Shown: positions 31,462 through 39,931 of the stretch, piece after piece
Layout: the number at the start of each line of letters is the position of its first letter
How positions within the stretch are numbered: the stretch's first letter is position 1
NCBI RefSeq assembly: GCF_002844575.1
Contig: NZ_PIQO01000023.1
Span: 1-60,722, forward strand
Length of the DNA stretch: 60,722 nucleotides
From: Heyndrickxia camelliae
GTDB taxonomy: Bacteria > Bacillota > Bacilli > Bacillales > Bacillaceae_C
Reading direction: 5' to 3'
Notes under the pieces: generated by a model
The model's input: the letters and a program-made list of their open reading frames with translations, nothing else
What the model was told of the DNA's origin: nothing
Databases searched by the model: none
Translations under genes and position numbers: made by a program

Positions 31462-32514
31462 CTACTTAACCACTCTTCCAAAACCTGCAAAGTGAGTCTT
31501 CCAATATCCTCTATTCCAAGTACTATAACCAACTCCAGAATCAGACGCATCATACATCCTATTCTTATCTATATATATACCAACGTGAGTAATAGCAGAG
31601 GAAGGACGACTTGAATTTGTACCCTTAAAGAAAATTAAATCTCCAGGCTTTGGTTCGGATATACGAACGGTAGCATTATATTGTTCTGCTGCAGTCCGAG
31701 GTAGGTTATAACCAATTAATCTATAATTATATTGGACCAGACCTGAACAATCGAAACCGACATTTGGATTGGATCCGCCCCACACATATGGCCAACCATT
31801 ATACTTCTGCACTTCACTCATTAATTTTTTATACTTATCTTGGCCAAGATATGAAGCATCTGCATTTCCTATATCGGAAGAAGTACTAAGATATTCTTGA
31901 ACTAACATGACATAGTACATGTTTCCATATGCATATCTCCAATTCCCATTAAAATCAGCAATAGGATTTTCATATTTTACTTTTTTACCGTTCGCTTGTT
32001 TTTTTGCAAATCCAGAAGCTAAATCAAAAGAATATTGTTTACCATGACTTTCAACGTAATTATTAAAACCGGAACCAAAGTTATAGCTTTGTATAGGCGT
32101 CCAAAAATCTAATCCTTTTTTCTTTGCATCTTTGATAACAGATGCTAAATGTTGGACTCCTACCTTTATTGATTGAACAGGGTCTGATATTGAATTAGGT
32201 GGTAAACCTATGGATTCAGAGCTTTGCATAATGTCCGGACCGTTTCCTCCAGATTCCACCATCATAATAGCTAAGATAGTCTCTGTATAATCACCAATCC
32301 CATATTTTTCTGCATATTCTTCGACCACAGGTTGCCAAACCTTCACATTATCATTAATTTTCGCAGTACCGGTATTACCTGGATCACTTATAATTCCTCT
32401 TACTGCAACAATAATCAATAAAAAAAAAGATAGTATAGCAACTACTATCTTTTTGCGATGTTTATAGGCTGTTTGGCCAATTGTTAACATTATTTTTACT
32501 GAAGCAACGTCCAT
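31462..32514 (-). CDS. Bifunctional wall hydrolase, CwlT-like (muramidase plus NlpC/P60), 350 aa
   Basis: N-terminal membrane anchor (about 22-42). Lysozyme/transglycosylase-like domain about 55-210, with Glu87 in AIMMVESGG and QSYNFG. C-terminal NlpC/P60 peptidase about 235-350: NVGFDCSGLVQYNY (catalytic Cys), ITHVGIYI (His), and the last His in KTHFAGFGR. It cuts the glycan backbone and the peptide, opening the wall for the T4SS, as CwlT does in ICEBs1. Its ATG overlaps the upstream stop by one base (TAATG). Confidence 0.93.
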   Translation of the reverse strand: MDVASVKIMLTIGQTAYKHRKKIVVAILSFFLLIIVAVRGIISDPGNTGTAKINDNVKVWQPVVEEYAEKYGIGDYTETILAIMMVESGGNGPDIMQSSESIGLPPNSISDPVQSIKVGVQHLASVIKDAKKKGLDFWTPIQSYNFGSGFNNYVESHGKQYSFDLASGFAKKQANGKKVKYENPIADFNGNWRYAYGNMYYVMLVQEYLSTSSDIGNADASYLGQDKYKKLMSEVQKYNGWPYVWGGSNPNVGFDCSGLVQYNYRLIGYNLPRTAAEQYNATVRISEPKPGDLIFFKGTNSSRPSSAITHVGIYIDKNRMYDASDSGVGYSTWNRGYWKTHFAGFGRVVK

Positions 32515-33863
32515 TATTTGTCAATCCCCATTTGTTCTTCTAATTGAATCAGTTCTTTTTGTAAACTAATAATGTCATCATTAATAGATTTTATTTTATC
32601 AGAATTATTTCCCTTTTTACTTTCCTTTAATGTATACAGTTCACTATTATATTTCTCAAGTTTTTCCTCTAATTCTGCTTTCTTTATATAATTTCCTAAC
32701 TCTTTATCCTTCAATCTATTTTCTACCTCTTTAGCCATATCAATGTTGTTATGTTCAATATAGGCAAGCCCTAATCTTTTTAACGTATTTTTATTAGTTA
32801 TTAGTGTAATACTGGAATCTAAAGAATCAATATTATATCTTACAATATCCTTCTCTGTTTCTATAAAATTTGAATTAGATTTTAATGAAAGGATTTTATC
32901 TTTTTCGCCTAAAGCATATAGTTTGGATATAACTGATTCTTCCACATCTTTATCCATTTTTATTGCTTCATCATACTGTCCAACGTCAACCAGCATTTTT
33001 GCAATCTTTGATTTATTATCACCACGTTTTTTCATTAATTTTATTGCTTTTTCTATATTATGCTCCGAAGTAGCTTGATATATTTCTTGATCAAGTTTCA
33101 TAGCATCTATCTGACTCTCGTATGATTTCGCTACAGCTACTTCTTTTTGTTTCATTCCACCTACAAATAATAAGGAAACAATAAAAATGAAAAACAGGGA
33201 TAATATTATTTTTCTCTTTCTCCCTTTCTTCTTACTATCAACATTAAATTGTATTTTTTTATAATATTCATTTTGTGTTTTATTTAATTCTTTCTCAACT
33301 ACATCTTTCAAATCAATGTATGACTGTGCAGCATTTACTGCAAAAAGGAAGCTATTGTTTTCCTTTTTCAATGCACTATCTTTATTAACAACAAACTTTT
33401 TATAAGGATATTTTTCACTCATAAATCCTAAAACAAATAATTTATATTGTTCTAATGCATCAACATCTGAATGATAGGGGATCTTTCCATTTGATCTATA
33501 AAGTAATTTAATAGTCTTAAAATCTTTAAAGAAAATATTGTTTAAGTCTAAATAAGTTTTGTTTTCACTTTCAAATAATGGATTTATCTCCAACAATTTT
33601 TGAACTAATTGTAGCCGTAACAATTTTTCGAATCTCTTTGCTTTATTAAATGATTCATATTCTTTGGGGACATCATAAACTATAAAAATTTTGTTCCCCT
33701 GTTTCCCTATTGATAAAACATCAAAAAAAACAGATGAAGAATTTTCTAAATCATCTAGTTCGTCTAAACTAGCAATACTTGAAAACTTCTCATCTATTTC
33801 AACTTTATATTCTGTTTTATTTTGATAAAGAGTTAATTTATCTATCATTGAGATTTTATTCAT
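32514..33863 (-). CDS. EssB/YukC-like membrane protein in a T4SS operon, 449 aa
   Basis: Layout matches EssB/YukC of type VII secretion. A cytoplasmic N-terminal pseudokinase-like domain (about 20-185) contains VYDVPKEYESFNKA, TYLDLNNIFFKDFKTIKLLYR, EQYKLFVLGFMSEKYPYKKF. One membrane helix (about 218-236) and a C-terminal helical-repeat part (about 250-400, EKAIKLMKKRGDNKSKIAKM, LGLAYIEHNNIDMAKEVENR) ending in a coiled coil complete it. In type VII systems EssB links the membrane complex. Here it sits between VirB4 and the wall hydrolase, overlapping both. No type VII ATPase or WXG100 gene is present, so it must work with the T4SS. Family call is by eye. Confidence 0.7.
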   Translation of the reverse strand: MNKISMIDKLTLYQNKTEYKVEIDEKFSSIASLDELDDLENSSSVFFDVLSIGKQGNKIFIVYDVPKEYESFNKAKRFEKLLRLQLVQKLLEINPLFESENKTYLDLNNIFFKDFKTIKLLYRSNGKIPYHSDVDALEQYKLFVLGFMSEKYPYKKFVVNKDSALKKENNSFLFAVNAAQSYIDLKDVVEKELNKTQNEYYKKIQFNVDSKKKGRKRKIILSLFFIFIVSLLFVGGMKQKEVAVAKSYESQIDAMKLDQEIYQATSEHNIEKAIKLMKKRGDNKSKIAKMLVDVGQYDEAIKMDKDVEESVISKLYALGEKDKILSLKSNSNFIETEKDIVRYNIDSLDSSITLITNKNTLKRLGLAYIEHNNIDMAKEVENRLKDKELGNYIKKAELEEKLEKYNSELYTLKESKKGNNSDKIKSINDDIISLQKELIQLEEQMGIDK

Positions 33864-35844
33864 AATAAATTTCTCCTTCTTTTCTTAGCTCATCTAAGAA
33901 TTGATTAACTTCATTAGGAGATAAAAAGACTTGCTGTTTCCAATCGGGTTGTATAAAAGGATCCTGATTAGTTGTTTCTTTATATTTTTTAGGATTTAAT
34001 AATCTCATTTCTTCCATTGTTAGCTTTACTTGTAAAAATGCCCGTTTAGAACCATAAATAATAAGAGCTTCACCTTGTCTCTTAGCTCTTAAGAAATTTA
34101 CTTCCTTTTCACTAAATGGGATTTTTAATTTATTTATTAGTACATCCACTTCCCGGCCCTCTAAACCAAATATAACCTTTGTATAACTATTTCCAATGAT
34201 GGCTTCACCAATACCATTAGGAGCTTTTAACAAGTCTTCTACTTGTTGTGTAGTAACTGTTGCACCAGCGTTATATTTCCTAAATCGCTTATAAGCTTGA
34301 AAGAAGAAATCTGCACTTTCTTCATTAAGCAATAAAAAATGGAATTCATCACAAAATAATTGTACAGATTGAGGACTATTTGTAATAATATCCCATAGGT
34401 AGTTAAAAATATTAAAGTATGCAGCACTTTGAACATCTTTTTCCGTTTGTAAAGGTTTTAAGTTAAAAGATACAATTTTACTGTCTAAATTAATGTTTGT
34501 ATAACCATTAAATAATGTACTAGAGCCATATACATAATCTTCAAGTATAAAATAAAAATCCTCAATTTTTTCAAATTTATCAGGGTCATTAACTCTCATA
34601 TGATCTAATGAATTAAGCAGATCTTCCAGGATTGGCCAATCTTCAACCTTCATTTTATTTATATCTTTAACTTCCCTAAATTTTGTATAAAGCTTTATAC
34701 TTTCTGAGGAAACTATAGAAATCTCAACTTGTGACATTCCTGGTTTAATTGATTTAAACCAACCCTTCATCCGTTGAATACGTTGTTTGATCAAACCCTC
34801 AATAAAAACTTCATCCATTTTTATTTCTTCACCATCATCATCTGAATTATCGACTAAGGTATTAGAGAAAATTTGAAAAGGATTAATTCTAGTATTACTA
34901 GCACTAGAAACATCGATTACTGTACCACCTAATTCTCGAACATAAGGACTATATTCATCTTCAGGATCAATAATATAAATATCATCTTCTCCTTCAGCTG
35001 CAGCTTTGAAAAAGGAAACTTTTTGATATGTTGACTTTCCTACACCGGAAGTCCCTAGCCCTATTTTATTTCTATTTAAAGTTTTCTTAGGATTTTTATA
35101 GTCGATAGCAATCCATGAATTTGTTTCCTTGTTTATTCCCTCTATAGTAGACGTTGGTGTTAAGTCGCATATTTCATTATCATCAAAGGGAAAAAAAGAA
35201 CTTGCGCTTATTGAGTTAGTCATTGCATAAGTGTATTCTTTTAATAAATTTTGTCCTATAGGTAAACAGGACCAATAGGCATCATTTATTTTTCGGTGAG
35301 GGGTCATTCCTTTTAAACTTACTTTAATTAAGACCCTATTTAAATTTTCCTCTAATGATTTCAATTCTGCTAATGTATTAGCTTGAATTAAAATGTAAGT
35401 ATATAAATAAACATAGCTACTTCGATCATCTAGAGCTTGTGCAAGCTGCTTTTTTGCTGTCTCTATTTCTCTCTTTATAATTTCCTGTTTTTTATAATCC
35501 AAGGTCCTTAATAATTCAGCTTCTTTATTTTTAATAGTTTCGTTGTAATAGTTATTTAATTGCTCCCCATTTGCTGGATCAATAAATTGACTTATTGTTA
35601 TATTCCCTTTTAATTTCTTCAACGGTGATAACCAATTTCCTCTTGCTTGACTAGGATAACTTACAATCACATACGGTTTAATATAATTTCCTCCAGCTGC
35701 AATATATTCTCTATTTAATTCAAAAACAAAGGGGTATCTACTTTCTATTGATTCACTATCCACTAGGTGTTTAATTTCATCTATCTGTTTCACTTTTACC
35801 GTATTATTTTGTTCTTTTGTTAAAAAAGATAATAATGGTTTCAA
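33856..35844 (-). CDS. VirB4-like T4SS ATPase, 662 aa
   Basis: TTG start with GGGAGG at 9 bp. The N-terminal 230 residues are the usual VirB4 front domain. Walker A is IGLGTSGVGKSTYQK (about 262-274), Walker B QLFCDEFHFLLL (about 490), with TVTTQQVEDLLKAPNG (sensor-like) after it. VirB4 powers assembly and substrate movement in every T4SS. The end overlaps the EssB-like gene by 8 bp. It follows the TrsD-like gene. Confidence 0.93.
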   Translation of the reverse strand: MKPLLSFLTKEQNNTVKVKQIDEIKHLVDSESIESRYPFVFELNREYIAAGGNYIKPYVIVSYPSQARGNWLSPLKKLKGNITISQFIDPANGEQLNNYYNETIKNKEAELLRTLDYKKQEIIKREIETAKKQLAQALDDRSSYVYLYTYILIQANTLAELKSLEENLNRVLIKVSLKGMTPHRKINDAYWSCLPIGQNLLKEYTYAMTNSISASSFFPFDDNEICDLTPTSTIEGINKETNSWIAIDYKNPKKTLNRNKIGLGTSGVGKSTYQKVSFFKAAAEGEDDIYIIDPEDEYSPYVRELGGTVIDVSSASNTRINPFQIFSNTLVDNSDDDGEEIKMDEVFIEGLIKQRIQRMKGWFKSIKPGMSQVEISIVSSESIKLYTKFREVKDINKMKVEDWPILEDLLNSLDHMRVNDPDKFEKIEDFYFILEDYVYGSSTLFNGYTNINLDSKIVSFNLKPLQTEKDVQSAAYFNIFNYLWDIITNSPQSVQLFCDEFHFLLLNEESADFFFQAYKRFRKYNAGATVTTQQVEDLLKAPNGIGEAIIGNSYTKVIFGLEGREVDVLINKLKIPFSEKEVNFLRAKRQGEALIIYGSKRAFLQVKLTMEEMRLLNPKKYKETTNQDPFIQPDWKQQVFLSPNEVNQFLDELRKEGEIYYE

Positions 35845-35888
35845 TATTTTTAGCCTCCCTTATAAGTATTTGATGGTTTACATCTTGC

Positions 35889-36488
35889 TTATTCATAGAT
35901 TGACATTTTATAATCCAATAGTTGATGTAATACTTTTAAGGCTTCGCTTGCACTCAATACCTCTTCTTCCCCATCGTATTGTTCTAACACTTGATGAATA
36001 GAGTTTTTAACCTCTTCGGTTTTTTGGCGGAGTCTTTTTTCTGCTTCTTCAAGGAACTCTACTGTCCCTTTTTTTAGTTTTTCTTTAAGGATAATAAAGT
36101 GCTCCTTTTTAGCCATTTCTAGATTTGTTTCTTTTAATTGGAACTCATATAAGTAGCTCGCTCTAAGTTGTCTTAGTTTTTCAGGGCAATTAGGATCATG
36201 CATTGACCTTAGATATTGTTTTTTCCATTTTCTTAAGTAATCTCCTATCTTAATAGGGACACTCATAGATACAGTTTGAGGATAATAATGAACATTTTGA
36301 GTTAAAAAAGCCCCATACTCGTCAAATAATGAATCTTGCTGATACATTGAAAGCAAATCCATATTAATACCTTGTACTCTGATTATAGAAACAAGTGCAT
36401 ATTCCTTTAGAAAAACAAAATCAGAATATACTCCTTGAATTGGACTTAAGTCATTAATATATTTCTCTTTCTCAATCAATAATTTCAC
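35889..36488 (-). CDS. TrsD-like conjugative transfer protein, 199 aa
   Basis: Starts either at GTG 36488 or, with better spacing from GGGAGA, at TTG 36479. The N-terminal half is alpha/beta (LSPIQGVYSDFVFLKEYALVSIIRVQGINMDLLS, then YPQTVSMSVPIKIGDYLRKWKKQY); the C-terminal half is a charged helix. The order PrgI, this, VirB4 matches the TrsC-TrsD-TrsE order in staphylococcal-type transfer operons, and the front part looks like a detached VirB4 N-terminal domain. Overlaps the PrgI gene. Confidence 0.7.
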   Translation of the reverse strand: MKLLIEKEKYINDLSPIQGVYSDFVFLKEYALVSIIRVQGINMDLLSMYQQDSLFDEYGAFLTQNVHYYPQTVSMSVPIKIGDYLRKWKKQYLRSMHDPNCPEKLRQLRASYLYEFQLKETNLEMAKKEHFIILKEKLKKGTVEFLEEAEKRLRQKTEEVKNSIHQVLEQYDGEEEVLSASEALKVLHQLLDYKMSIYE

Positions 36489-36888
36489 TCTCCCAAGGTT
36501 TTTTTCTAGGTTTTATGAAATACATCTTTTTCATTTTTTTGTATTCTAGATACTCTTTTATGAAGTCCTGTGTACGAATGTTATCTCGATATTTTACTGG
36601 TCTGTAATTGACATAGAATACCGGAACACTAAAAATAATTGCAATTACAATTAACTTAATAAACCAAAAAATCAAATTGGAGTAAGGAGGAACAGAGTAT
36701 GGTGGAATAATTGCTACAATTACAGATAAAACAGCAGCTGGGAGAATAAACTTTAAAATTTCTTTTAATGTCATATTTGCGAATATTTTATATCTATTAT
36801 CAACATTTTTAGGAAAAAACCACTCTCTTCCTTTAATGCTCCTGTCTCCAATTATTTCGGCCAAAGCATTCTTAATTTCTTCATGCAT
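36472..36888 (-). CDS. PrgI-family transfer protein, 138 aa
   Basis: Two membrane helices (about 46-65 and 70-90) framed by FFPKNVDNRYKIFANMTLKEIL and YRPVKYRDNIRTQDFIKEYLEYKK, the usual PrgI/TrsC pattern. This is a small inner-membrane component that precedes VirB4 in Gram-positive T4SS. AAGGAGG precedes the ATG. Confidence 0.85.
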   Translation of the reverse strand: MHEEIKNALAEIIGDRSIKGREWFFPKNVDNRYKIFANMTLKEILKFILPAAVLSVIVAIIPPYSVPPYSNLIFWFIKLIVIAIIFSVPVFYVNYRPVKYRDNIRTQDFIKEYLEYKKMKKMYFIKPRKKPWESEIID

Positions 36889-36921
36889 AATAAGAACCTC
36901 CTTTTCTTAATAAATATAAAA

Positions 36922-36960
36922 AAGAAAGTTAAATTATATAAGCTATAATCTAACTTTCTT
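36922..36960 (-). terminator. Terminator-like hairpin within the transfer operon
   Basis: TAACTTTCTT/AAGAAAGTTA arms with a 19-nt loop, T-rich on the minus-strand exit side. It lies between the VirB2-like and PrgI genes and could leave pilin genes more abundantly transcribed than the ATPase genes. Confidence 0.6.
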
Positions 36961-36971
36961 AAACCAAATGA

Positions 36972-37331
36972 TTATGCAAATAATGAGTAAATCCAAGGAA
37001 CAATCCAGATTAAGGCTGCCCCACCAATAACAGCTAACACTACTCCACCAATTGCTTTCCACATTTCATTTTTTACGTGTGGATCATCAATTGAAGGTAA
37101 GTGTTTAACAACTATTTTTTGTGTTGCTATTATCCCAACGACTACAACAAGTCCTGTTATTACGCCCTGTATTGCTGTAACTCCTGTTTTTAACTTTGAT
37201 TTCACTTGTGCTGTGGTTGCAGTAGCATGTAATACGTCTGGAACAGATAAAACTGTTATAAACACTCCTAGTAATGCAGCCATAAGAACCATTTTGACCG
37301 GATCCATATTTTTAATTTTTGATAGTACCAT
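36972..37331 (-). CDS. VirB2-like pilin/TrbC-family protein, 119 aa
   Basis: The start at 37331 has AAAGGAG at 8 bp; an in-frame ATG 45 bp earlier does not. A signal-like helix (about 12-36, ending VPDVLHATA) is followed by a second helix (GVITGLVVVVGIIATQKIVV), a polar loop and a third helix (GGVVLAVIGGAALIWIVPWIYSLF). This is the usual topology of VirB2/TrbC and small Gram-positive T4SS channel proteins. Confidence 0.75.
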   Translation of the reverse strand: MVLSKIKNMDPVKMVLMAALLGVFITVLSVPDVLHATATTAQVKSKLKTGVTAIQGVITGLVVVVGIIATQKIVVKHLPSIDDPHVKNEMWKAIGGVVLAVIGGAALIWIVPWIYSLFA

Positions 37332-37397
37332 ATAATAAACTCCTTTTTTAAACAAATTTTTTAATTGATACCCCACAAAAAGTGGGGGAGTAACTTC

Positions 37398-37550
37398 CTA
37401 TTTTATTGTGTTGATTTTTGTATTCATAATGTCAATTAAATGCTGAAAAACTTGTGGTAGGGCTGTATATAACAACGTCCCAATTGCTACACCAATGATT
37501 AATGAATAGATTCCATTAATACTACGATCTGAATTGGCTTCAAAGCTCAT
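37398..37550 (-). CDS. Pilin-like small membrane protein, 50 aa, copy A
   Basis: Encodes MSFEANSDRSINGIYSLIIG followed by a hydrophobic segment and FQHLIDIMNTKINTIK. AAGGGGGTGA precedes the ATG. A short polar start, one long helix and a Thr/Asn-rich tail resemble Flp/Tad pilins, and the operon supplies a Tad-type ATPase and two GspF-like proteins. Copy B upstream encodes the same protein. Confidence 0.75.
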   Translation of the reverse strand: MSFEANSDRSINGIYSLIIGVAIGTLLYTALPQVFQHLIDIMNTKINTIK

Positions 37551-37613
37551 TTGTTTTCACCCCCTTAAAAACACCTTAGATTTATTAAATTTGATATAAA
37601 AAACAAAATAAAA

Positions 37614-37632
37614 ACACTCATTATATGAGTGT
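37614..37632 (-). terminator. Hairpin between the two pilin-like copies
   Basis: ACACTCAT/ATGAGTGT stem with a TAT loop, followed on the minus strand by TTTTATTTT. Probably a partial terminator that sets the ratio of copy B to downstream genes. Confidence 0.6.
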
Positions 37633-37651
37633 CATTGATGCATCATTTTGC

Positions 37652-37804
37652 TTATTTTATTGTGTTGATTTTTGTATTCATAATGTCAATTAGATGCTGA
37701 AAAACTTGTGGTAGGGCTGTATATAACAACGTCCCAATTGCTACACCAATGATTAATGAATAGATTCCATTAATACTACGATCTGAATTGGCTTCAAAGC
37801 TCAT
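37652..37804 (-). CDS. Pilin-like small membrane protein, 50 aa, copy B
   Basis: Protein identical to copy A. Only two of 153 bases differ (one silent, one TAA for TAG in the stop), whereas the flanking sequence and ribosome binding site (AAAGGTGGTGA) differ. Such identity points to recent duplication or gene conversion, and suggests high dosage of a structural subunit. Confidence 0.75.
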   Translation of the reverse strand: MSFEANSDRSINGIYSLIIGVAIGTLLYTALPQVFQHLIDIMNTKINTIK

Positions 37805-37826
37805 CAATTTTCACCACCTTTAGTTT

Positions 37827-37964
37827 TTAAAATCTTATTAACTCTCGATACCTTAGAATTACTATATTTTTCATCGAATCTATATAATTTGAAGCGATAT
37901 ATAGAACAGAGAAAAAAACAATAAGTCCAAAAATCATAATGATATTTCGAGCCCAATTATTCAT
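37827..37964 (-). CDS. Small membrane protein, 45 aa
   Basis: MNNWARNIIMIFGLIVFFSV followed by LYIASNYIDSMKNIVILRYR. GTGAGGTGA precedes the ATG. One membrane helix and a basic cytoplasmic-type tail. It lies between a pseudopilin-like gene and pilin copy B, so it is probably another minor subunit of the same apparatus. Family not recognised. Confidence 0.65.
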   Translation of the reverse strand: MNNWARNIIMIFGLIVFFSVLYIASNYIDSMKNIVILRYRELIRF

Positions 37965-37969
37965 TAAAC

Positions 37970-38335
37970 TCACCTCACTAGACTTACTGTTGAACCTCTT
38001 GTTTTAACTAATTGATCAGGCAAATTAAAGAAAAATATTTTAATTTTTCCTGTTATTTCATAGTCAATGGTTTCACCATATGATTTTTTTTCATATCCTG
38101 ATAGACTAGTAACTTCATATCTACCATCGTAATATTTTTCTGAGTAATTTTTAATATTATTCCTAGATTGACTAGTCAATCCACCGTATTTTTCTATTTG
38201 ACCATCAACATAATTTTTCATATCTACTGTTTGTGTATGCTGAATAATAAATATAGTTAATGATATAAGAAAAAAAGTGATGATCATAAGATGCATCTGA
38301 TTATTAAATTCCCCTACCGCATCTTCTTGATACAA
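37970..38335 (-). CDS. TadE-like minor pseudopilin, 121 aa
   Basis: TTG start with AAAGGAGG at 9 bp. A short N-terminus (YQEDAVGEFNNQMHLM) leads into one membrane helix (about 15-33) and a beta-rich outer domain (YEVTSLSGYEKKSYGETIDYEITGKIKIFFF) ending GSTVSLVR. This is the form of TadE/TadF or DUF4320-type proteins that accompany Tad pili. Family name uncertain. Confidence 0.6.
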   Translation of the reverse strand: MYQEDAVGEFNNQMHLMIITFFLISLTIFIIQHTQTVDMKNYVDGQIEKYGGLTSQSRNNIKNYSEKYYDGRYEVTSLSGYEKKSYGETIDYEITGKIKIFFFNLPDQLVKTRGSTVSLVR

Positions 38336-38351
38336 TTTTTTATTCCTCCTT

Positions 38352-39113
38352 TTAGAAGTTCATATTATTCATAAATACATTCACAGCTACTCCGGCCATA
38401 TATCCAAACATTGGAATTGGATTTAGCATGGTTATTTTAGTAGGAAAATGATAAAATCCTTTTTCCTTTATTTTTCTAATATCAACTATCCCTCGCATCA
38501 TCTCTTTCCTTGCATTATCACTTAATTCATCTATAACACTACTGTCATGAGTACTATTTTTATAAATATATAAAGATGTCATAAAGGTTAATGCTGCATC
38601 GTTACCACCAGCTGCTCTTTCAGCAAAATTCAAGTAAGGATTTACACTTTTCGAGTCTTCCGTAATATCAATAATGAGCCGTTCTAAATGACTTTTGAAC
38701 TCACTTTCTTCTAATCTATCTAGAACCTTTTTTAAAACTTCAAATATTGACTCATGCGCACCCTTTAGATAAACAACAACCAACCGTTCAAATACATACC
38801 AGGAAGTTAACTTTTCCCTTAAATTATCCTGATATTCTCTTTTCTCTTTTATATAATAATTTCTCCATGTATATATAAAAAAGAGAATAGAGGAAAACGC
38901 AAACCACTTACTTAATAATAAGGTTGGTACTATTGCTGCAATAGTAGATAAGAGTGAGCCTTTCAATCTTCTTTTTTGAAATAGAACAAACTCTTTATCT
39001 CCAAACCCTGACTTTTCGACCATTTCGAACAAATCATTTTCAGCAATTAAATGCCAAAAGTTGTCTTTTTTTGTTGAAATATTATCTTCATTGGGATTCA
39101 AATTCTCTTCCAT
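38352..39113 (-). CDS. GspF/TadC-like membrane platform protein, 253 aa
   Basis: A cytoplasmic N-terminus, a helical hairpin (about 50-82), a long cytoplasmic helical domain (about 90-215, with LVVVYLKGAHESIFEVLKKVLDRLEE) and a C-terminal membrane helix. This matches type II secretion F/Tad platform proteins, which seat the pilus ATPase. It overlaps the preceding TadB-like gene, so the pair is translated together, as TadB and TadC usually are. Confidence 0.75.
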   Translation of the reverse strand: MEENLNPNEDNISTKKDNFWHLIAENDLFEMVEKSGFGDKEFVLFQKRRLKGSLLSTIAAIVPTLLLSKWFAFSSILFFIYTWRNYYIKEKREYQDNLREKLTSWYVFERLVVVYLKGAHESIFEVLKKVLDRLEESEFKSHLERLIIDITEDSKSVNPYLNFAERAAGGNDAALTFMTSLYIYKNSTHDSSVIDELSDNARKEMMRGIVDIRKIKEKGFYHFPTKITMLNPIPMFGYMAGVAVNVFMNNMNF

Positions 39114-39931
39114 ATCTTCATCTCCATTACTTCATCATCTGCCAGTTTCTTTTGAAAGGAATGAAAGAAGTATGCAGCAAGAATTAAAAATACTGCGCTG
39201 CACACCCAACCTATAGGATTATGTGCGTAATACTTCAAAAAACCTTTATATCCTGTAGCAAATGTAAGAATCCCCACAACAATAAGAGGATAAATATGAG
39301 TTATTTTATATTGCCCCTTATATCCAACTTTGTTTTTAATAAAAATGTTTCTTTGTTCAAGTACTTCATTGTGCCAAGACTTTAATTCTTTTATTTTTTC
39401 TATATCTGACCTACCCTCTAAATGTGCAGTAACGAGGTTATCAATAAATAAACAAAATACAAAATCATTTTTATACTTAGTAGAGAATTTTTTGAACGCT
39501 TCCTTTACTTGTTCTGTATCTGCATCCATTAAATCAAACAGTAAACGATCTAAATCTTCCTTAAATTCACCTTTTGCTACGATCCCTTGTGCGCACCATT
39601 CCAGAGATGAAACAACCGTTTCACCTTGGTTTATAAGTAATTGGGTCATGTTATTAACAAATCTATTTCTCTGTATAATAGCGTTCTGATGGTAGATCCT
39701 TTCGGCACTTATCTTCATTAAAACTAAATAACCATAAATAGCACCTAATATTCCTCCTATTAATGCGAGCCACCAATAATAATTTAGGATGAAAATAGAA
39801 AAAAAACAGACTATAAATGGAATGACCAAAGCTGTAAAAATCTCTTTTTTCATTAATGGATTTCCATATGCAGTCCGATAAGCATTAATTTGATCGATTG
39901 TCATTACTATTTTTTTTCCTAGTAAATTCAT
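39098..39931 (-). CDS. GspF/TadB-like membrane platform protein, 277 aa
   Basis: Two helices near residues 30-75 (ALVIPFIVCFFSIFILNYYWWLALIGGILGAIYGYL), a cytoplasmic GspF-like helical domain (about 85-200: QLLINQGETVVSSLEWCAQGIVAKGEFKEDLDRLLFDL), and two helices near the C-terminus. It overlaps the ATPase gene by 4 bp (ATGA) upstream and the TadC-like gene downstream. Confidence 0.78.
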   Translation of the reverse strand: MNLLGKKIVMTIDQINAYRTAYGNPLMKKEIFTALVIPFIVCFFSIFILNYYWWLALIGGILGAIYGYLVLMKISAERIYHQNAIIQRNRFVNNMTQLLINQGETVVSSLEWCAQGIVAKGEFKEDLDRLLFDLMDADTEQVKEAFKKFSTKYKNDFVFCLFIDNLVTAHLEGRSDIEKIKELKSWHNEVLEQRNIFIKNKVGYKGQYKITHIYPLIVVGILTFATGYKGFLKYYAHNPIGWVCSAVFLILAAYFFHSFQKKLADDEVMEMKIWKRI

